Below, piece after piece: positions 52,989 to 64,000 of a stretch of DNA of 64,000 nt. Within the stretch, counting starts at the first letter, position 1. Every line of letters begins with the position of its first letter. The DNA is from Lachnospiraceae bacterium JLR.KK002 (lineage in GTDB: Bacteria > Bacillota > Clostridia > Lachnospirales > Lachnospiraceae): NCBI GenBank assembly GCA_036941025.1, contig JAYMNP010000001.1, forward strand, positions 1,813,501 to 1,877,500, read 5' to 3'. The translations under genes and the position numbers were made by a program. Below the pieces are notes generated by a model. It did not search any database. It was not told the origin of the DNA and worked only from the letters and a program-made list of their open reading frames with translations.

Positions 52989-54818
52989 ATGAAGACAACA
53001 CGAGAGGACATCCGTAACATTGCCATTATTGCCCATGTAGACCATGGCAAAACCACCCTGGTGGATGAACTGCTCAAACAAAGCGGCGTATTCCGGGCCA
53101 ACCAGGAGGTACAGGAGCGGGTTATGGATTCCAATGATATTGAACGAGAACGGGGCATCACCATCCTCTCCAAAAATACCGCTGTTTTTTATAAGAACAC
53201 CAAAATCAACATTATTGACACCCCAGGCCATGCGGATTTCGGCGGCGAAGTGGAACGTGTGCTGAAAATGGTCAACGGAGTGGTTCTTGTGGTAGATGCC
53301 TTTGAAGGAGCCATGCCTCAGACCAAATTCGTGCTGATGAAGGCTCTGGCTCTGGACCTTCCGGTCATTGTATGTATCAATAAAATTGACCGGCCCGAAG
53401 CAAGGCCCGACGATGTGATTGACGAAGTACTGGAATTATTTATGGATCTGGATGCTTCCGACGAACAGCTTGACTGTCCTTTTATCTATGCTTCTGCCAG
53501 AGACGGCTATGCGGTGAAAGATTTAAATGATGAAAAAAAGGACATGACTGCCTTATTTGAGACCATTCTGGAATATATCCCGGCGCCGGAAGGAGACCCA
53601 AAAGCCAGTACCCAGGTATTAATCAGCACCATTGACTACAACGAATACGTGGGGCGTATCGGCGTGGGAAAAGTAGATAACGGCTGTCTGAAAATCAATC
53701 AGGACGCTGTGGTTGTCAACCACCACGAACCGGACAAGCTGCAAAAGGTGCGTATCAGCAAACTCTATGAATTTGACGGATTAAATAAAGTGGACGTTAC
53801 GGAAGCAAACATCGGCTCCATCGTGGCCATTTCCGGCATTGCGGACATCCACATCGGCGATACCATCTGCGCCCCGGAGAATCCCTGCGCCATTGATTTC
53901 CAGAAGATTTCCGAGCCTACCATTTCCATGAATTTCATTGTAAATGACAGCCCTCTGGCTGGCCAGGAAGGGAAATTTGTCACTTCCCGCCATATCAGGG
54001 ACCGTCTGTTCCGGGAACTGAATACGGATGTTTCTCTGCGGGTGGAAGAAACAGACAGTCCGGACAGCCTGAAAGTTTCCGGCAGGGGTGAACTGCATTT
54101 ATCCGTGCTCATTGAAAACATGCGCCGGGAAGGCTATGAATTTGCAGTAAGTAAAGCAGAAGTTTTATACCACAAAGATGAAAACGGAAAGAAACTGGAG
54201 CCCATGGAACTGGCCTATGTGGACGTACCCGATGAATTTACCGGAGCAGTCATTGAGAAATTAAGCCAGCGAAAAGGGGAGCTTCAGAATATGGGGCCCA
54301 TCAGCGGCGGTTATACAAGACTGGAATTCAACATCCCCTCCCGCGGCCTGATTGGCTACCGCAGCGAATTTCTCACAGACACCAGAGGAAATGGTATCAT
54401 CAACACCATTTTCAACGGATATGAGCCATACAGAGGCGATATCGCTTACCGGAAGCAGGGCTCTCTCATCGCTTTTGAGTCCGGAGAATCCGTAACCTAC
54501 GGCCTGTTCAGCGCGCAGGACCGGGGAACCCTCTTTATCGGCCCCGGAGAAAAAGTCTATGCAGGCATGGTAATCGGCCAGAGCGCCAAACCGGAAGATA
54601 TTGAGCTGAATGTCTGCAAAAAGAAACACCTGACCAACACCCGCTCCTCCAGTGCGGACGAGGCCCTGACTCTGACGCCTCCCAGAATCTTAAGTCTGGA
54701 ACAGGCCCTGGAATTTATCGAAACCGACGAGCTTCTGGAAGTCACACCGGAAAGCCTGCGCATCCGCAAACGGATTCTGGACCCCACCCTGCGGAAACGG
54801 GCCGGTTTCCGGAAATAG
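52989..54818 (+). CDS. typA: Ribosome-associated GTPase TypA/BipA
   Basis: 609 residues, normal length. G1 [10 protein letters not shown] (residues 15-24), RERGITI switch, G3 [15 protein letters not shown]4 NKIDR. EF-G-like domains III and V and the TypA C-terminal domain with [15 protein letters not shown] follow. It acts in 50S maturation and stress or cold adaptation. Single gene with its own promoter. Confidence 0.97.
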   Translation: MKTTREDIRNIAIIAHVDHGKTTLVDELLKQSGVFRANQEVQERVMDSNDIERERGITILSKNTAVFYKNTKINIIDTPGHADFGGEVERVLKMVNGVVLVVDAFEGAMPQTKFVLMKALALDLPVIVCINKIDRPEARPDDVIDEVLELFMDLDASDEQLDCPFIYASARDGYAVKDLNDEKKDMTALFETILEYIPAPEGDPKASTQVLISTIDYNEYVGRIGVGKVDNGCLKINQDAVVVNHHEPDKLQKVRISKLYEFDGLNKVDVTEANIGSIVAISGIADIHIGDTICAPENPCAIDFQKISEPTISMNFIVNDSPLAGQEGKFVTSRHIRDRLFRELNTDVSLRVEETDSPDSLKVSGRGELHLSVLIENMRREGYEFAVSKAEVLYHKDENGKKLEPMELAYVDVPDEFTGAVIEKLSQRKGELQNMGPISGGYTRLEFNIPSRGLIGYRSEFLTDTRGNGIINTIFNGYEPYRGDIAYRKQGSLIAFESGESVTYGLFSAQDRGTLFIGPGEKVYAGMVIGQSAKPEDIELNVCKKKHLTNTRSSSADEALTLTPPRILSLEQALEFIETDELLEVTPESLRIRKRILDPTLRKRAGFRK

Positions 54819-54832
54819 CCGGACACAAGAAA

Positions 54833-54974
54833 GAATCCTGCTTTGCAGGATTCTCCGCCTGCGGCGGGTCGCTTTGCGACAGATTTCATACCCGCCGCAG
54901 TGCGATAAGAGCTTTTTTATTCTATAGGAAAGATACTTTCACACGTTAGCGTGACAAAGTCTTTCCTATAGAAT
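54833..54974 (-). repeat. Terminator-linked structured repeat, copy I (compensatory variant)
   Basis: All hairpins differ in sequence from copy A but still pair. First stem ATTCTATAGGAAAGA/TCTTTCCTATAGAAT (54919-54974); GTCGC-aaa-GCGAC in place of TTGC/GCAA; CCGCC-gca-GGCGG in place of CCGC/GCGG; GAATCCTGC/GCAGGATTC plus TTTCTT in place of GAATGCG/CGCATTC. It lies between convergent typA and the exporter operon. Confidence 0.8.
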
Positions 54975-54975
54975 A

Positions 54976-55003
54976 AAATGAGGCTGTCGGTTTCCCGGCA
55001 GCC
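54976..55003 (-). terminator. Terminator of the exporter operon
   Basis: GGCTGCCGG/CCGACAGCC stem followed by TCATTTTATT on the minus strand; repeat copy I follows at once. Confidence 0.7.
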
Positions 55004-55045
55004 CCTTTCTGCTTTTTAGCTGTTCAAATCCGGCATCTGTCTGCT

Positions 55046-56197
55046 CTACCTGCTTCTGAGCTTCATCCGATGAACCAGAAGCCCCGCGGAAAAAAAGACA
55101 AACGCAAACATCAATACCATCAGATATGAACGGTACACCAATCCTGCTCCGGTAAAATCTTCCACACTCAGAATATCTTCATTTGCTTTCACATACCAGT
55201 AGGAAGGGGTAAATCTGGCGATTTGTCTTGCCCGTTCTCCCATCATATCCAGGGACACGAACACGCCTCCCAGAAAACTGAATCCCAGACCGAAAATATT
55301 ACTCAACACGTTTAATGCAGCCGTATTCCTGGCAAACTGCACTGCAAACCAGGCCACACTCAATGCGCAAATCCCAAACACCAGCGCGTTGACAGCGCTT
55401 AAAAATCCCTGCAATGTGAAAATATAATCTCCCGTATTCAGACAGGCCATTCCCATAAAGATGACATACACCAGCCCCATATAGACCATACATCCCAGAA
55501 AAATCTGCATATTCTGTTTCAGAAAAGAAATGGAAGAACATTTGTTTCTGGCTTCCAAATCTTTATTTTTAAAGGATTTCATGACATTTCCCACGCCCAG
55601 AATCATCATAATCAGAAATACATAGGGAATATACTGGAAAAAGTAAAATCCGCCGGGAATTGTACTGGTTCCATCCTCCTCCAGAAATTCCACCTGGGCT
55701 TTCTTTTCCAAATCCCGGATGCTTAAGGAAGCTGCCTGCTGTACGTCGCTGCCCGCCTTCAGATACATGGAAACGGTTTTCAGGTAGCTTTCGATGTCCT
55801 GTTCAATCAGGTAAGCGCTGCTGCTGCCGGGCACCATAAATCCCTCCAGCAGTTCTTCCGTATCTCCATTCTGAAACTTCTCTGTAAAATCTTCCGGAAT
55901 TGTCAGAACATAGTCCAGTTCCCGATAGTACATGGCGTCCTGCAAATCTTCTTTCTGTTCCGGAATATCCGTAAGCCGGTGTCTGGCTTCCAGATATGTT
56001 TCCAGCGCTTTTCCGAGGCTTCCTCCATCCCGGTTCTCCAATGCCACATCCAGAGAAACTCCTGTAAATTCTGTCTGGCTTTTTTCCTGCAGCACATTGC
56101 TGATAATCAGAGTCAGGGCCAGATAAATGGCAATATACATGAAAAGCGACGTTTTATTTTTGTATAAAATCCGAAAAAATGCTTTAAATACCTGCAT
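55046..56197 (-). CDS. ABC-2 permease (LnrN-like)
   Basis: 383 residues with an N-terminal helix, a long extracytoplasmic domain (about residues 45-195) and five to six C-terminal helices, the layout of ABC-2 membrane subunits in LnrMN/YhgE-type exporters. It overlaps the upstream permease gene by 14 bp. With the ATPase and second permease it probably expels amphiphilic antimicrobials; substrate not determined. Confidence 0.88.
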   Translation of the reverse strand: MQVFKAFFRILYKNKTSLFMYIAIYLALTLIISNVLQEKSQTEFTGVSLDVALENRDGGSLGKALETYLEARHRLTDIPEQKEDLQDAMYYRELDYVLTIPEDFTEKFQNGDTEELLEGFMVPGSSSAYLIEQDIESYLKTVSMYLKAGSDVQQAASLSIRDLEKKAQVEFLEEDGTSTIPGGFYFFQYIPYVFLIMMILGVGNVMKSFKNKDLEARNKCSSISFLKQNMQIFLGCMVYMGLVYVIFMGMACLNTGDYIFTLQGFLSAVNALVFGICALSVAWFAVQFARNTAALNVLSNIFGLGFSFLGGVFVSLDMMGERARQIARFTPSYWYVKANEDILSVEDFTGAGLVYRSYLMVLMFAFVFFSAGLLVHRMKLRSR

Positions 56198-57353
56198 ATC
56201 GTTCCCTCCCTGCCAACATGAAAGATCCTGCGGCCAGAACCAGAATCATCACCGCCATGGTTCCCACAGATTCCAGATACCGCCCATAAGTGTCATAAAT
56301 ATTCAGGCTGTTAAAAGCACCTGCAATGAGAGAAGCCGGATTGATACGGGCAAAAAACGGAACATACCGTTCTATTACCCTCTGGATTCCGTCTGTCATC
56401 AGCCCGCTGAAAAAACTGGATACCATCATAATCAGAATACACAGGGCTTCTTTCATGCTGTACTGCATTCTGCCTGCCACCCCGATAAAAAACCCAATAA
56501 AAATACCCAGTACGCTTCCCACAAATTCTGTCAGCAGCAAAAATCCCCATTGTTCTCCCAGAGGAACCTTTAATACAAACATCAGATATCCCATGGAAAA
56601 GGTAATATACACAAACTGAACGGTTATTTTTGCCGCCAGATCCGGCCAGAGCATCCGAAATCTGCTGCAGCCTGCCACCATCCGTCTGGCCGCCAGCACG
56701 CTTAAATTCGCCTTAAATTCCACTGCACAGACAAGTCCCGTAGTCGCCCCCATCAGGCAGTTCATGGCAAGAAGGGAATAAAAATAATCCAGAACGCTGT
56801 TAGCGGACGCCTTTCCCACATTTCCTTCTTTCAGATACCGGCAGTCTTCTTTCAGCAGCGCCGCCGCTTCCTGAATTCCGGCAGGGTATTCCCTCCCAAT
56901 GGCAGTCAGTGTGGCGCAGGTACGCTCATACTGCTCCAGAATGGAGCTTAAAATAGTCTGATTCATCCCTTCTTCCGTCACTATCAGAGAAATTCCTCTG
57001 TCCTCCTGTCCGGCTTCTCCCCTGTTAAGAAAAATACCTTCCACCTTTTCATCCCGTAAAAGCTGCTCTGCCTTTTTCTTATCCGTTTTCTGTACCTGTA
57101 TCAGTTCATTGTCTGTTTCCAGCACCTTCAGAAGCTCTGAAAAATTCTCATCTGCCCCTTCTTCCTCCACGCAGGCTACCGGAATCTGATGGAACAGTAC
57201 CTCTTTTTCCGTATAATTTCCAAAAGCCAGCTGAAACAGACTTCCCAGCATAACAGGAAATATCAGGTTCCAGAATATGGTCAGCCGGTCCCGTGACGAC
57301 CGAAGCAGACTGTACTTGTATAATCTGAAAAACATTTGCTTTCTCCTTTCCAA
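56184..57353 (-). CDS. ABC-2 permease (LnrM-like)
   Basis: 389 residues, same architecture as the following gene: N-terminal helix (FWNLIFPVMLGSLFQLAF, about residues 26-43), extracytoplasmic domain to about residue 185, then about six helices. Forms the second half of the exporter channel. RBS GGAAAGGAG precedes ATG. Confidence 0.88.
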   Translation of the reverse strand: MERRKQMFFRLYKYSLLRSSRDRLTIFWNLIFPVMLGSLFQLAFGNYTEKEVLFHQIPVACVEEEGADENFSELLKVLETDNELIQVQKTDKKKAEQLLRDEKVEGIFLNRGEAGQEDRGISLIVTEEGMNQTILSSILEQYERTCATLTAIGREYPAGIQEAAALLKEDCRYLKEGNVGKASANSVLDYFYSLLAMNCLMGATTGLVCAVEFKANLSVLAARRMVAGCSRFRMLWPDLAAKITVQFVYITFSMGYLMFVLKVPLGEQWGFLLLTEFVGSVLGIFIGFFIGVAGRMQYSMKEALCILIMMVSSFFSGLMTDGIQRVIERYVPFFARINPASLIAGAFNSLNIYDTYGRYLESVGTMAVMILVLAAGSFMLAGRERYAGI

Positions 57354-57387
57354 TATGGACTCTCACGGACAATTGCCTGACGAACCC

Positions 57388-58344
57388 TCAGGCTGTCTCC
57401 GCAGCGTCCCGCAGCTCTTTTCCGGTAATCTCCAGAAATACATCGTTCAGGGTAGGCAGTTCCGAATACACTCTGCCGAATCCAATGTTCCGGCTGCCGA
57501 AATAATCCAGAATATGCACCAGGTTATGCTTTCCGCCGCTGCAGCGGATTTCCAGCATTCCATCCTGATATTCCACCTGATACACATGGCGCAGCTCTTT
57601 GATTTCCTCAATCTGAAACGGCTGCAATTCCAGCACCTCCATGTGAATCTTTTCTCCCATCCGAATCATGGATTTCAGCTCGTCTCTGGTTCCCGTGGCC
57701 ACACATCTGCCTTTGTCCAGGATGGCAATCCGGCTGCAGATCTGTTCCACCTCTTCCATATAATGGGAGGTATAAATAATCGTGGCTCCCTCCCGGTTCA
57801 GCTTCTGAATCCCTTCCAGAATCCGGTTCCGGCTCTGAGGGTCCACAGCCACCGTAGGCTCATCCATAATAATCAATCTGGGTTTATGGGCAATTCCGCA
57901 GGCGATATTCAGTCTCCTGAGCAGTCCCCCTGACAGCTTTTTCGGGTAAAATTTACGAAAATCCTCCAGACCGGAAAAGATAATGGCTTCTTCCACATAC
58001 TGTTTTCTGGTCTTCTTATCCTGTATGTACAGGCCGCAGAAATAGTCAATATTTTCCTGCACGGTCAGTTCCTCAAACACTGCCACATTCTGCAGCACCA
58101 CCCCAATCTGTTTCTTAATCTCATAGCTGTCCGGCTGAATTTCCTGTCCAAAAACCTTTACGCTGCCCTTGTCAAAATACAAAAGAGCCAGAATACAGTT
58201 AATGGCCGTGGTTTTCCCGGAACCATTGGGGCCCAGCAGGCCGAAAATCTCACCTTCCTCCACCGCAAGATTCAAATGGTCCAGGGCAATCAGCTCCCGA
58301 TACCGTTTTACCAGATTTTCTATTTCCACCACTTTTTTTCCCAT
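57388..58344 (-). CDS. ABC exporter ATP-binding protein (LnrL-like)
   Basis: 318 residues from the ATG at 58342-58344, eight bases after GGAGG; ATGs at 58350 and 58359 are alternatives and longer frames lack an RBS. Walker A GPNGSGKTT, signature LSGGLLRRL and Walker B LIIMDEPTVAVDP are clear. ATPase of a three-gene exporter with a divergent two-component system. This order matches linearmycin-type resistance (lnrJKLMN) of B. subtilis. Confidence 0.92.
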   Translation of the reverse strand: MGKKVVEIENLVKRYRELIALDHLNLAVEEGEIFGLLGPNGSGKTTAINCILALLYFDKGSVKVFGQEIQPDSYEIKKQIGVVLQNVAVFEELTVQENIDYFCGLYIQDKKTRKQYVEEAIIFSGLEDFRKFYPKKLSGGLLRRLNIACGIAHKPRLIIMDEPTVAVDPQSRNRILEGIQKLNREGATIIYTSHYMEEVEQICSRIAILDKGRCVATGTRDELKSMIRMGEKIHMEVLELQPFQIEEIKELRHVYQVEYQDGMLEIRCSGGKHNLVHILDYFGSRNIGFGRVYSELPTLNDVFLEITGKELRDAAETA

Positions 58345-58571
58345 CGGCATTTCCTCCATATTATTCTGTCTGATTTCATATGAAATCTCCTTTTTACGAT
58401 TTTCATTCTGATTTACGTGAAATCTCCCTTTCACATTTTTCATTTTAGCAGACTTTCCCGTCATACAGTAGTGTCTCCTGTCACCTTCTTCCATTACAAA
58501 TGTCACATTTTTCCCCGGCCCCTGTAAAATTCAATCCGAATGTAGTATAATCAGAAAAACACTGTAAATTC

Positions 58572-58890
58572 CTGGTCTGGCATAAGCCAGACCAGGTAAT
58601 TGCGAAACTCATATAATTATACCAATTTCATGTGCAATTTGAAAAATTCGAATGTAAATATTTTCTCATACAAAAGGTGAGAAATGCATTTCAGCACCAT
58701 GGAAGCGAGACTTAAAAGAGAATGGAAGCCTTTGCTGACATGCTCTTTCGTAGTCAAAGGCTCGCTGGAATGTTCGGTGCGTCCGGCATTTCGGCTTTTT
58801 GTATGATGAAAATATTTCATGGAAAGTATAGGAATTGTACATGAAATTTTGATAATTTAATAGTTTCGCAATTGCCTGCTATGCCAGGCT
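58572..58890. repeat. About 300-bp imperfect palindrome between ABC genes and two-component system
   Basis: The left half (58594-58735) and right half (58742-58878) are imperfect reverse complements throughout; for example TTGCGAAACT (58610-region) against AGTTTCGCAA (58862-region), AATTTCATGT against ACATGAAATT, and TCATACAAAA against TTTTGTATGA. The left end also holds CCTGGTCTGGC-ataa-GCCAGACCAGG (58572-58597). It resembles a miniature inverted-repeat element or a giant leader hairpin. The interval 58345-58906 has no gene. Confidence 0.75.
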
Positions 58891-58906
58891 GCTGAAAGGA
58901 ACTATT

Positions 58907-60010
58907 ATGACCACACTTTCTGATAAACTGATTCTTCTGACCGGCTGCACTCTGCTTCTCAGGTTCCAGTGGCCCCTGGAACGCCTGTCATCCATACTGG
59001 CGCTGCTGACTGCCATAAGTTTTATCTGCCTCTGCAGTTTCTGCAATTTGGACTGCCTGTCCCTCTCACAGCTCCCGGCACATTTCCGCGTTCTGCTGGT
59101 GCTGCTTTGGATGGTTCTGGGAAGCCTCAGTCTGATATATCCCGCTTTTGGCTGTTTCCTGCCGCTCCTTTTTTACGAACTGGCAGTATCCCTGAACCGT
59201 ATACCAGTAATTTTTACCGCCGGGCTGCTTCCTTTTCTCTCTTTCCGGAAGGAACCTGCCATACTTCCCTGGGCAACCCTCCTTCTGTTTCTGATTGCAT
59301 GGTTCATGGCCCGCAAAACTGCCAGACTTCTGGAACTGGAGCGGGAATTCCGCCTGCTGCGGGATTCTTCTACGGAATACCATCTGCTGCTCCGGCAGAA
59401 GAACCGGGACCTGATTGAAAAGCAGAATCATGAAATACACATTGCCACTTTAAAGGAACGCAATCGGATTGCCAGAGAAATTCATGATAATGTGGGACAT
59501 ATGCTTTCCCGCTCCATTCTTCAGTCCGGCGCTCTGTCTGCCATCAATCATCAGGAAAATCTGAAGGAGCCGCTGAAAGAACTGGGCAATACCCTGTCAC
59601 TGACCATGACCTCTGTGCGGGAAAGCGTCCATGACCTCCACGACGATTCCATTGACCTGGAAGCCTCTGTCTCCGGACTGATTTCCGATTTCCCTGATTA
59701 TCAGATCAGCCTGAACTATGATATGGGCCCCTACATTCCCGCTCCGGTAAAATACTGCTTTATTTCGGTTATCAAAGAGGCATTGTCCAATACTGCCCGG
59801 CACAGCAACGGCAGGGAAATTTCCATTGTACTGCGGGAACATCCAAGCCTGTACCAGCTTATGATAAAGGATAACGGCACCAATGCCAGAACTGGCAGTT
59901 CCGGTATTGGTATCTCAAATATGCAGGAGCGGGTAAACACTCTGAACGGAAATATATCCATTTCCACTGAAAACGGATTTCGGATTTTTGTTTCTCTGCC
60001 CCGCGGATAG
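58907..60010 (+). CDS. NarL-type sensor histidine kinase (LnrJ-like)
   Basis: 367 residues. Four to five membrane helices occupy residues 8-135, with no large outer domain, so it likely senses within the membrane. HisKA_3 domain: ERNRIAREIHDNVGH with His193 as phosphorylation site. HATPase: VIKEALSNTARHSNG and GSSGIGISNMQERV. AAAGGA precedes ATG. Signals to the response regulator encoded immediately downstream. Confidence 0.93.
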   Translation: MTTLSDKLILLTGCTLLLRFQWPLERLSSILALLTAISFICLCSFCNLDCLSLSQLPAHFRVLLVLLWMVLGSLSLIYPAFGCFLPLLFYELAVSLNRIPVIFTAGLLPFLSFRKEPAILPWATLLLFLIAWFMARKTARLLELEREFRLLRDSSTEYHLLLRQKNRDLIEKQNHEIHIATLKERNRIAREIHDNVGHMLSRSILQSGALSAINHQENLKEPLKELGNTLSLTMTSVRESVHDLHDDSIDLEASVSGLISDFPDYQISLNYDMGPYIPAPVKYCFISVIKEALSNTARHSNGREISIVLREHPSLYQLMIKDNGTNARTGSSGIGISNMQERVNTLNGNISISTENGFRIFVSLPRG

Positions 60011-60047
60011 TAACATAATTGAAAGTATAGAAAGAAAGGGATTTCGC

Positions 60048-60671
60048 ATGAATATTATCATTGTAGATGACGACCCGTTTGTTTCTCTGTCCCTGAAAAC
60101 CATTCTGGAAGCCTCCGGAGAAATTCAGGTACTGGAAATTGGAAATAATGGCCGGGAGGCGGTAACCCTCTACGAAAAATACCATCCGCAGGTATTGCTT
60201 ATGGATATCCGCATGGATGAAATGACCGGCCTTGAAGCCGCAGAAGTGATTCTGAAACGTGATCCGGAGGCAAAAATTTTGTTTCTGACCACGTTTCTGG
60301 ATGATGAATATATCGTCCGGTCATTAAAACTGGGTGCAAAGGGATATATCCTGAAACAGGATTTTGAAAGCCTTCTGCCCTCTCTGAAAGCAGTGGTAAA
60401 AGGCCAGAACGTGTTCGGAAATGAAATCGTAACCCGTCTTCCTGATTTCATTTCCGGATTGGAATCTGCTCCTTATAATTACGCTGCAAAAGGAATTACC
60501 GACAAAGAACTGGAAATTATTGAGCTGGTGGCTCAGGGCTGCAGCAACCGGGAAATTGCCGGACAGCTCTGCCTGAGTGAGGGAACCGTGCGGAATTATC
60601 TGAGCTCCATTCTGGAGAAGCTGGGCCTGCGGGACCGGACCCAGCTTGCAGTTTTCTATTACAAAAACTGA
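60048..60671 (+). CDS. NarL/LuxR-type response regulator (LnrK-like)
   Basis: 207 residues from ATG 60048 (AAAGAAAGGG upstream). Receiver domain 1-115 with acidic pocket VDDD (7-9) and phospho-acceptor Asp53 (LLMDIRMDE), Lys about 103. LuxR HTH at about 145-205 (ITDKELEIIELVAQGCSNREIAGQL). Expected to activate the divergent ABC exporter operon. Confidence 0.94.
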   Translation: MNIIIVDDDPFVSLSLKTILEASGEIQVLEIGNNGREAVTLYEKYHPQVLLMDIRMDEMTGLEAAEVILKRDPEAKILFLTTFLDDEYIVRSLKLGAKGYILKQDFESLLPSLKAVVKGQNVFGNEIVTRLPDFISGLESAPYNYAAKGITDKELEIIELVAQGCSNREIAGQLCLSEGTVRNYLSSILEKLGLRDRTQLAVFYYKN

Positions 60672-60682
60672 CAGAAAACCAT

Positions 60683-61228
60683 TTATTCTTTCAGCAAATT
60701 CTGTAAAATCATAATATGGTATTCTTCATCTTTGATGATACGCTCCAGAACTCTGTTGACACAATCGTCATTGATGACCTTTATATGCATTCTGTACTGA
60801 TTAATGGCTGACTTTTCCGCTTCAATATCAGCCAGAAGCATTTTCCTGCCGTTTTCCGGTATGTTCAGATATCCCGGCGTCCACATAACATTCCTGCCAT
60901 TGGGCTGCCGGGCAACAAAATCCACAGTTCCCCCCAGAAGAAAAATCAGTTCGCCCAGTTTCTGCAAATGCATCATTTCTGCCATGGCAATTCCAAGAAC
61001 GGTTCTGGCCAGAGGGCAGTTTCCGCAGGATAACCGATTTTCATTGTTGATATACTGGGTAATCGCCGACATTTCAGATGTGGCTCCACAGTAATCAACA
61101 CTCAGCAGATTTGCATAAATCTGATTCTGCGCCCTGACCTGAATCTCCGGCCAGGGTAAATCCATCATAATCGGCCTGATACCTGCGAAATCACAGGTAT
61201 TTTTTATCACATTTTTCCTTTCCTCCAT
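60683..61228 (-). CDS. Ferritin-like / rubrerythrin-related protein
   Basis: 181 residues, mostly helical. Carboxylate and His ligands are spaced as in four-helix ferritin-like proteins: SEMSAITQY, MAEMMHLQKLGELI, DIEAEKSAINQY and KDEEYHIMIL. A GNCPLA cysteine pair (SCGNC) is present at about residue 72. Start ATG at 61226; a GTG six codons inside with GGAGG upstream is an alternative. Likely a diiron or dimanganese protein for oxidative defence; often annotated as spore-coat or rubrerythrin-like. Confidence 0.8.
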   Translation of the reverse strand: MEERKNVIKNTCDFAGIRPIMMDLPWPEIQVRAQNQIYANLLSVDYCGATSEMSAITQYINNENRLSCGNCPLARTVLGIAMAEMMHLQKLGELIFLLGGTVDFVARQPNGRNVMWTPGYLNIPENGRKMLLADIEAEKSAINQYRMHIKVINDDCVNRVLERIIKDEEYHIMILQNLLKE

Positions 61229-61319
61229 AACAATACCTTTACACTCCTGTCTTTATATGAATAGTATATTACTGAAAAGAAATAATGTGATAAATCCTGA
61301 AATATTCAGGCAGAAACAG

Positions 61320-61372
61320 GAAAGCTATACGATTTAACACTTCACAGTAACACAGTCCTTCCTATAGAATAA
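61320..61372 (-). repeat. Fragment of the terminator-linked repeat, copy J
   Basis: Only one arm of the first stem (TTCCTATAGAAT on the plus strand) and the ACTTCACAGTAACA loop remain, like copy C. It directly follows the tRNA-Trp terminator. Confidence 0.55.
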
Positions 61373-61419
61373 AAAAATAAGTCTGCTGTCAGTCATATTC
61401 TATTAACTGACACAGACTT
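61373..61419 (-). terminator. Terminator of the rRNA/tRNA-Trp transcript
   Basis: AAGTCTG and CTGTCAGT-type double stem (61379-61419) followed by ATTTTTTTATT on the minus strand. Confidence 0.8.
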
Positions 61420-61425
61420 CTAAAG

Positions 61426-61496
61426 CAGGGGAAGAGGGATTCGAACCCCCGTGAACGGTTTTGGAGACCGCGATACTGCCGCTGTATGATTCCCCT
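61426..61496 (-). tRNA. tRNA-Trp (CCA)
   Basis: 71 nt. Acceptor stem AGGGGAA/TTCCCCT, discriminator G, D arm ATAC-agcggca-GTAT, anticodon loop CTCCAAA giving anticodon CCA, T arm with GGGTTCGAATCCC-like sequence. CCA end is not encoded. It is downstream of the 23S gene on the same strand. Confidence 0.93.
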
Positions 61497-61639
61497 GTAT
61501 CTATATAATATTCCACGTAACAATTATTATACGTGGAACATCCTGCTTTTGTCAATATATTTTCTGTACCCTGAAAAACCCATACAGCCTACAGCCCTTA
61601 CATCTCTTCTTCCCGTCTTACATCTTCTTCCTTCTTTCT

Positions 61640-64000
<2,361 letters not shown>

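Noticed and set aside
58617..58820. 67-codon frame on the minus strand
   Set aside because: Lies inside the 300-bp imperfect palindrome; no RBS and no resemblance to known proteins.

Overview
This window looks like a chromosomal segment of an anaerobic, Gram-positive Clostridia bacterium, most likely of the Lachnospiraceae; the genus cannot be fixed from the sequence. The grounds are AGGAGG-type ribosome binding sites, an electron-bifurcating NfnAB pair, a flavodiiron protein, an oxygen-labile two-subunit serine dehydratase, a class III fructose-bisphosphatase, the ~500-residue Firmicute type of GalT, and T-box, lysine and cobalamin leaders. Almost all genes lie on the minus strand, as does a partial 23S rRNA gene at the right edge. 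This suggests a leftward-moving replication fork (inference).

Layout: 1-3930 holds a sugar ABC importer (binding lipoprotein, two permeases) and a truncated LacI regulator. 4277-6361 is a four-gene ECF sigma/anti-sigma cassette. 6530-11920 is a redox and serine block: sdaAB-sdaAA, fprA, nfnAB. 11917-20944 is a nine-gene operon behind a cobalamin riboswitch: a lipoprotein CbiK-type chelatase, a two-domain NEAT-like lipoprotein, a BtuFCD-like importer, CobI, an ABC-2 exporter and a membrane-anchored NEAT-like protein. 21000-25323 carries fbp and dapA-dapB, with a lysine riboswitch before dapA. 25335-30604 has cobO, a double OB-fold SSB-like protein, a cyclophilin, a degenerate MinD-like protein, an amidase and an acyltransferase-like membrane protein.

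30834-36900 contains a stand-alone fabH with a FabT-like operator, an ABC-2 exporter, yaaA and hflX. 37044-37847 is a DUF134/NifX-type fusion. 38146-42299 is galK-galT with a divergent LacI-type regulator and palindromic operators. 42344-50575 runs from a T-box-controlled, eukaryote-like ileS through glgP, an EamA transporter and a TPR lipoprotein. 50585-54818 has a DUF4190 protein, a small XRE regulator facing a Big-2 surface protein across an operator-rich promoter, and typA. 55046-60671 is an ABC-2 exporter with a divergent NarL-type two-component system, arranged like B. subtilis lnrJKLMN. 60683-64000 has a ferritin-like protein, tRNA-Trp and the 3' part of 23S rRNA.

Two features stand out. 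The first is the riboswitch-controlled tetrapyrrole operon with an exported chelatase and NEAT-like proteins. The second is a dispersed structured repeat, about ten full or partial copies all in the same orientation. It usually sits directly after intrinsic terminators, its hairpins show compensatory changes between copies, and two copies end just upstream of the ribosome binding sites of ileS and dapB.
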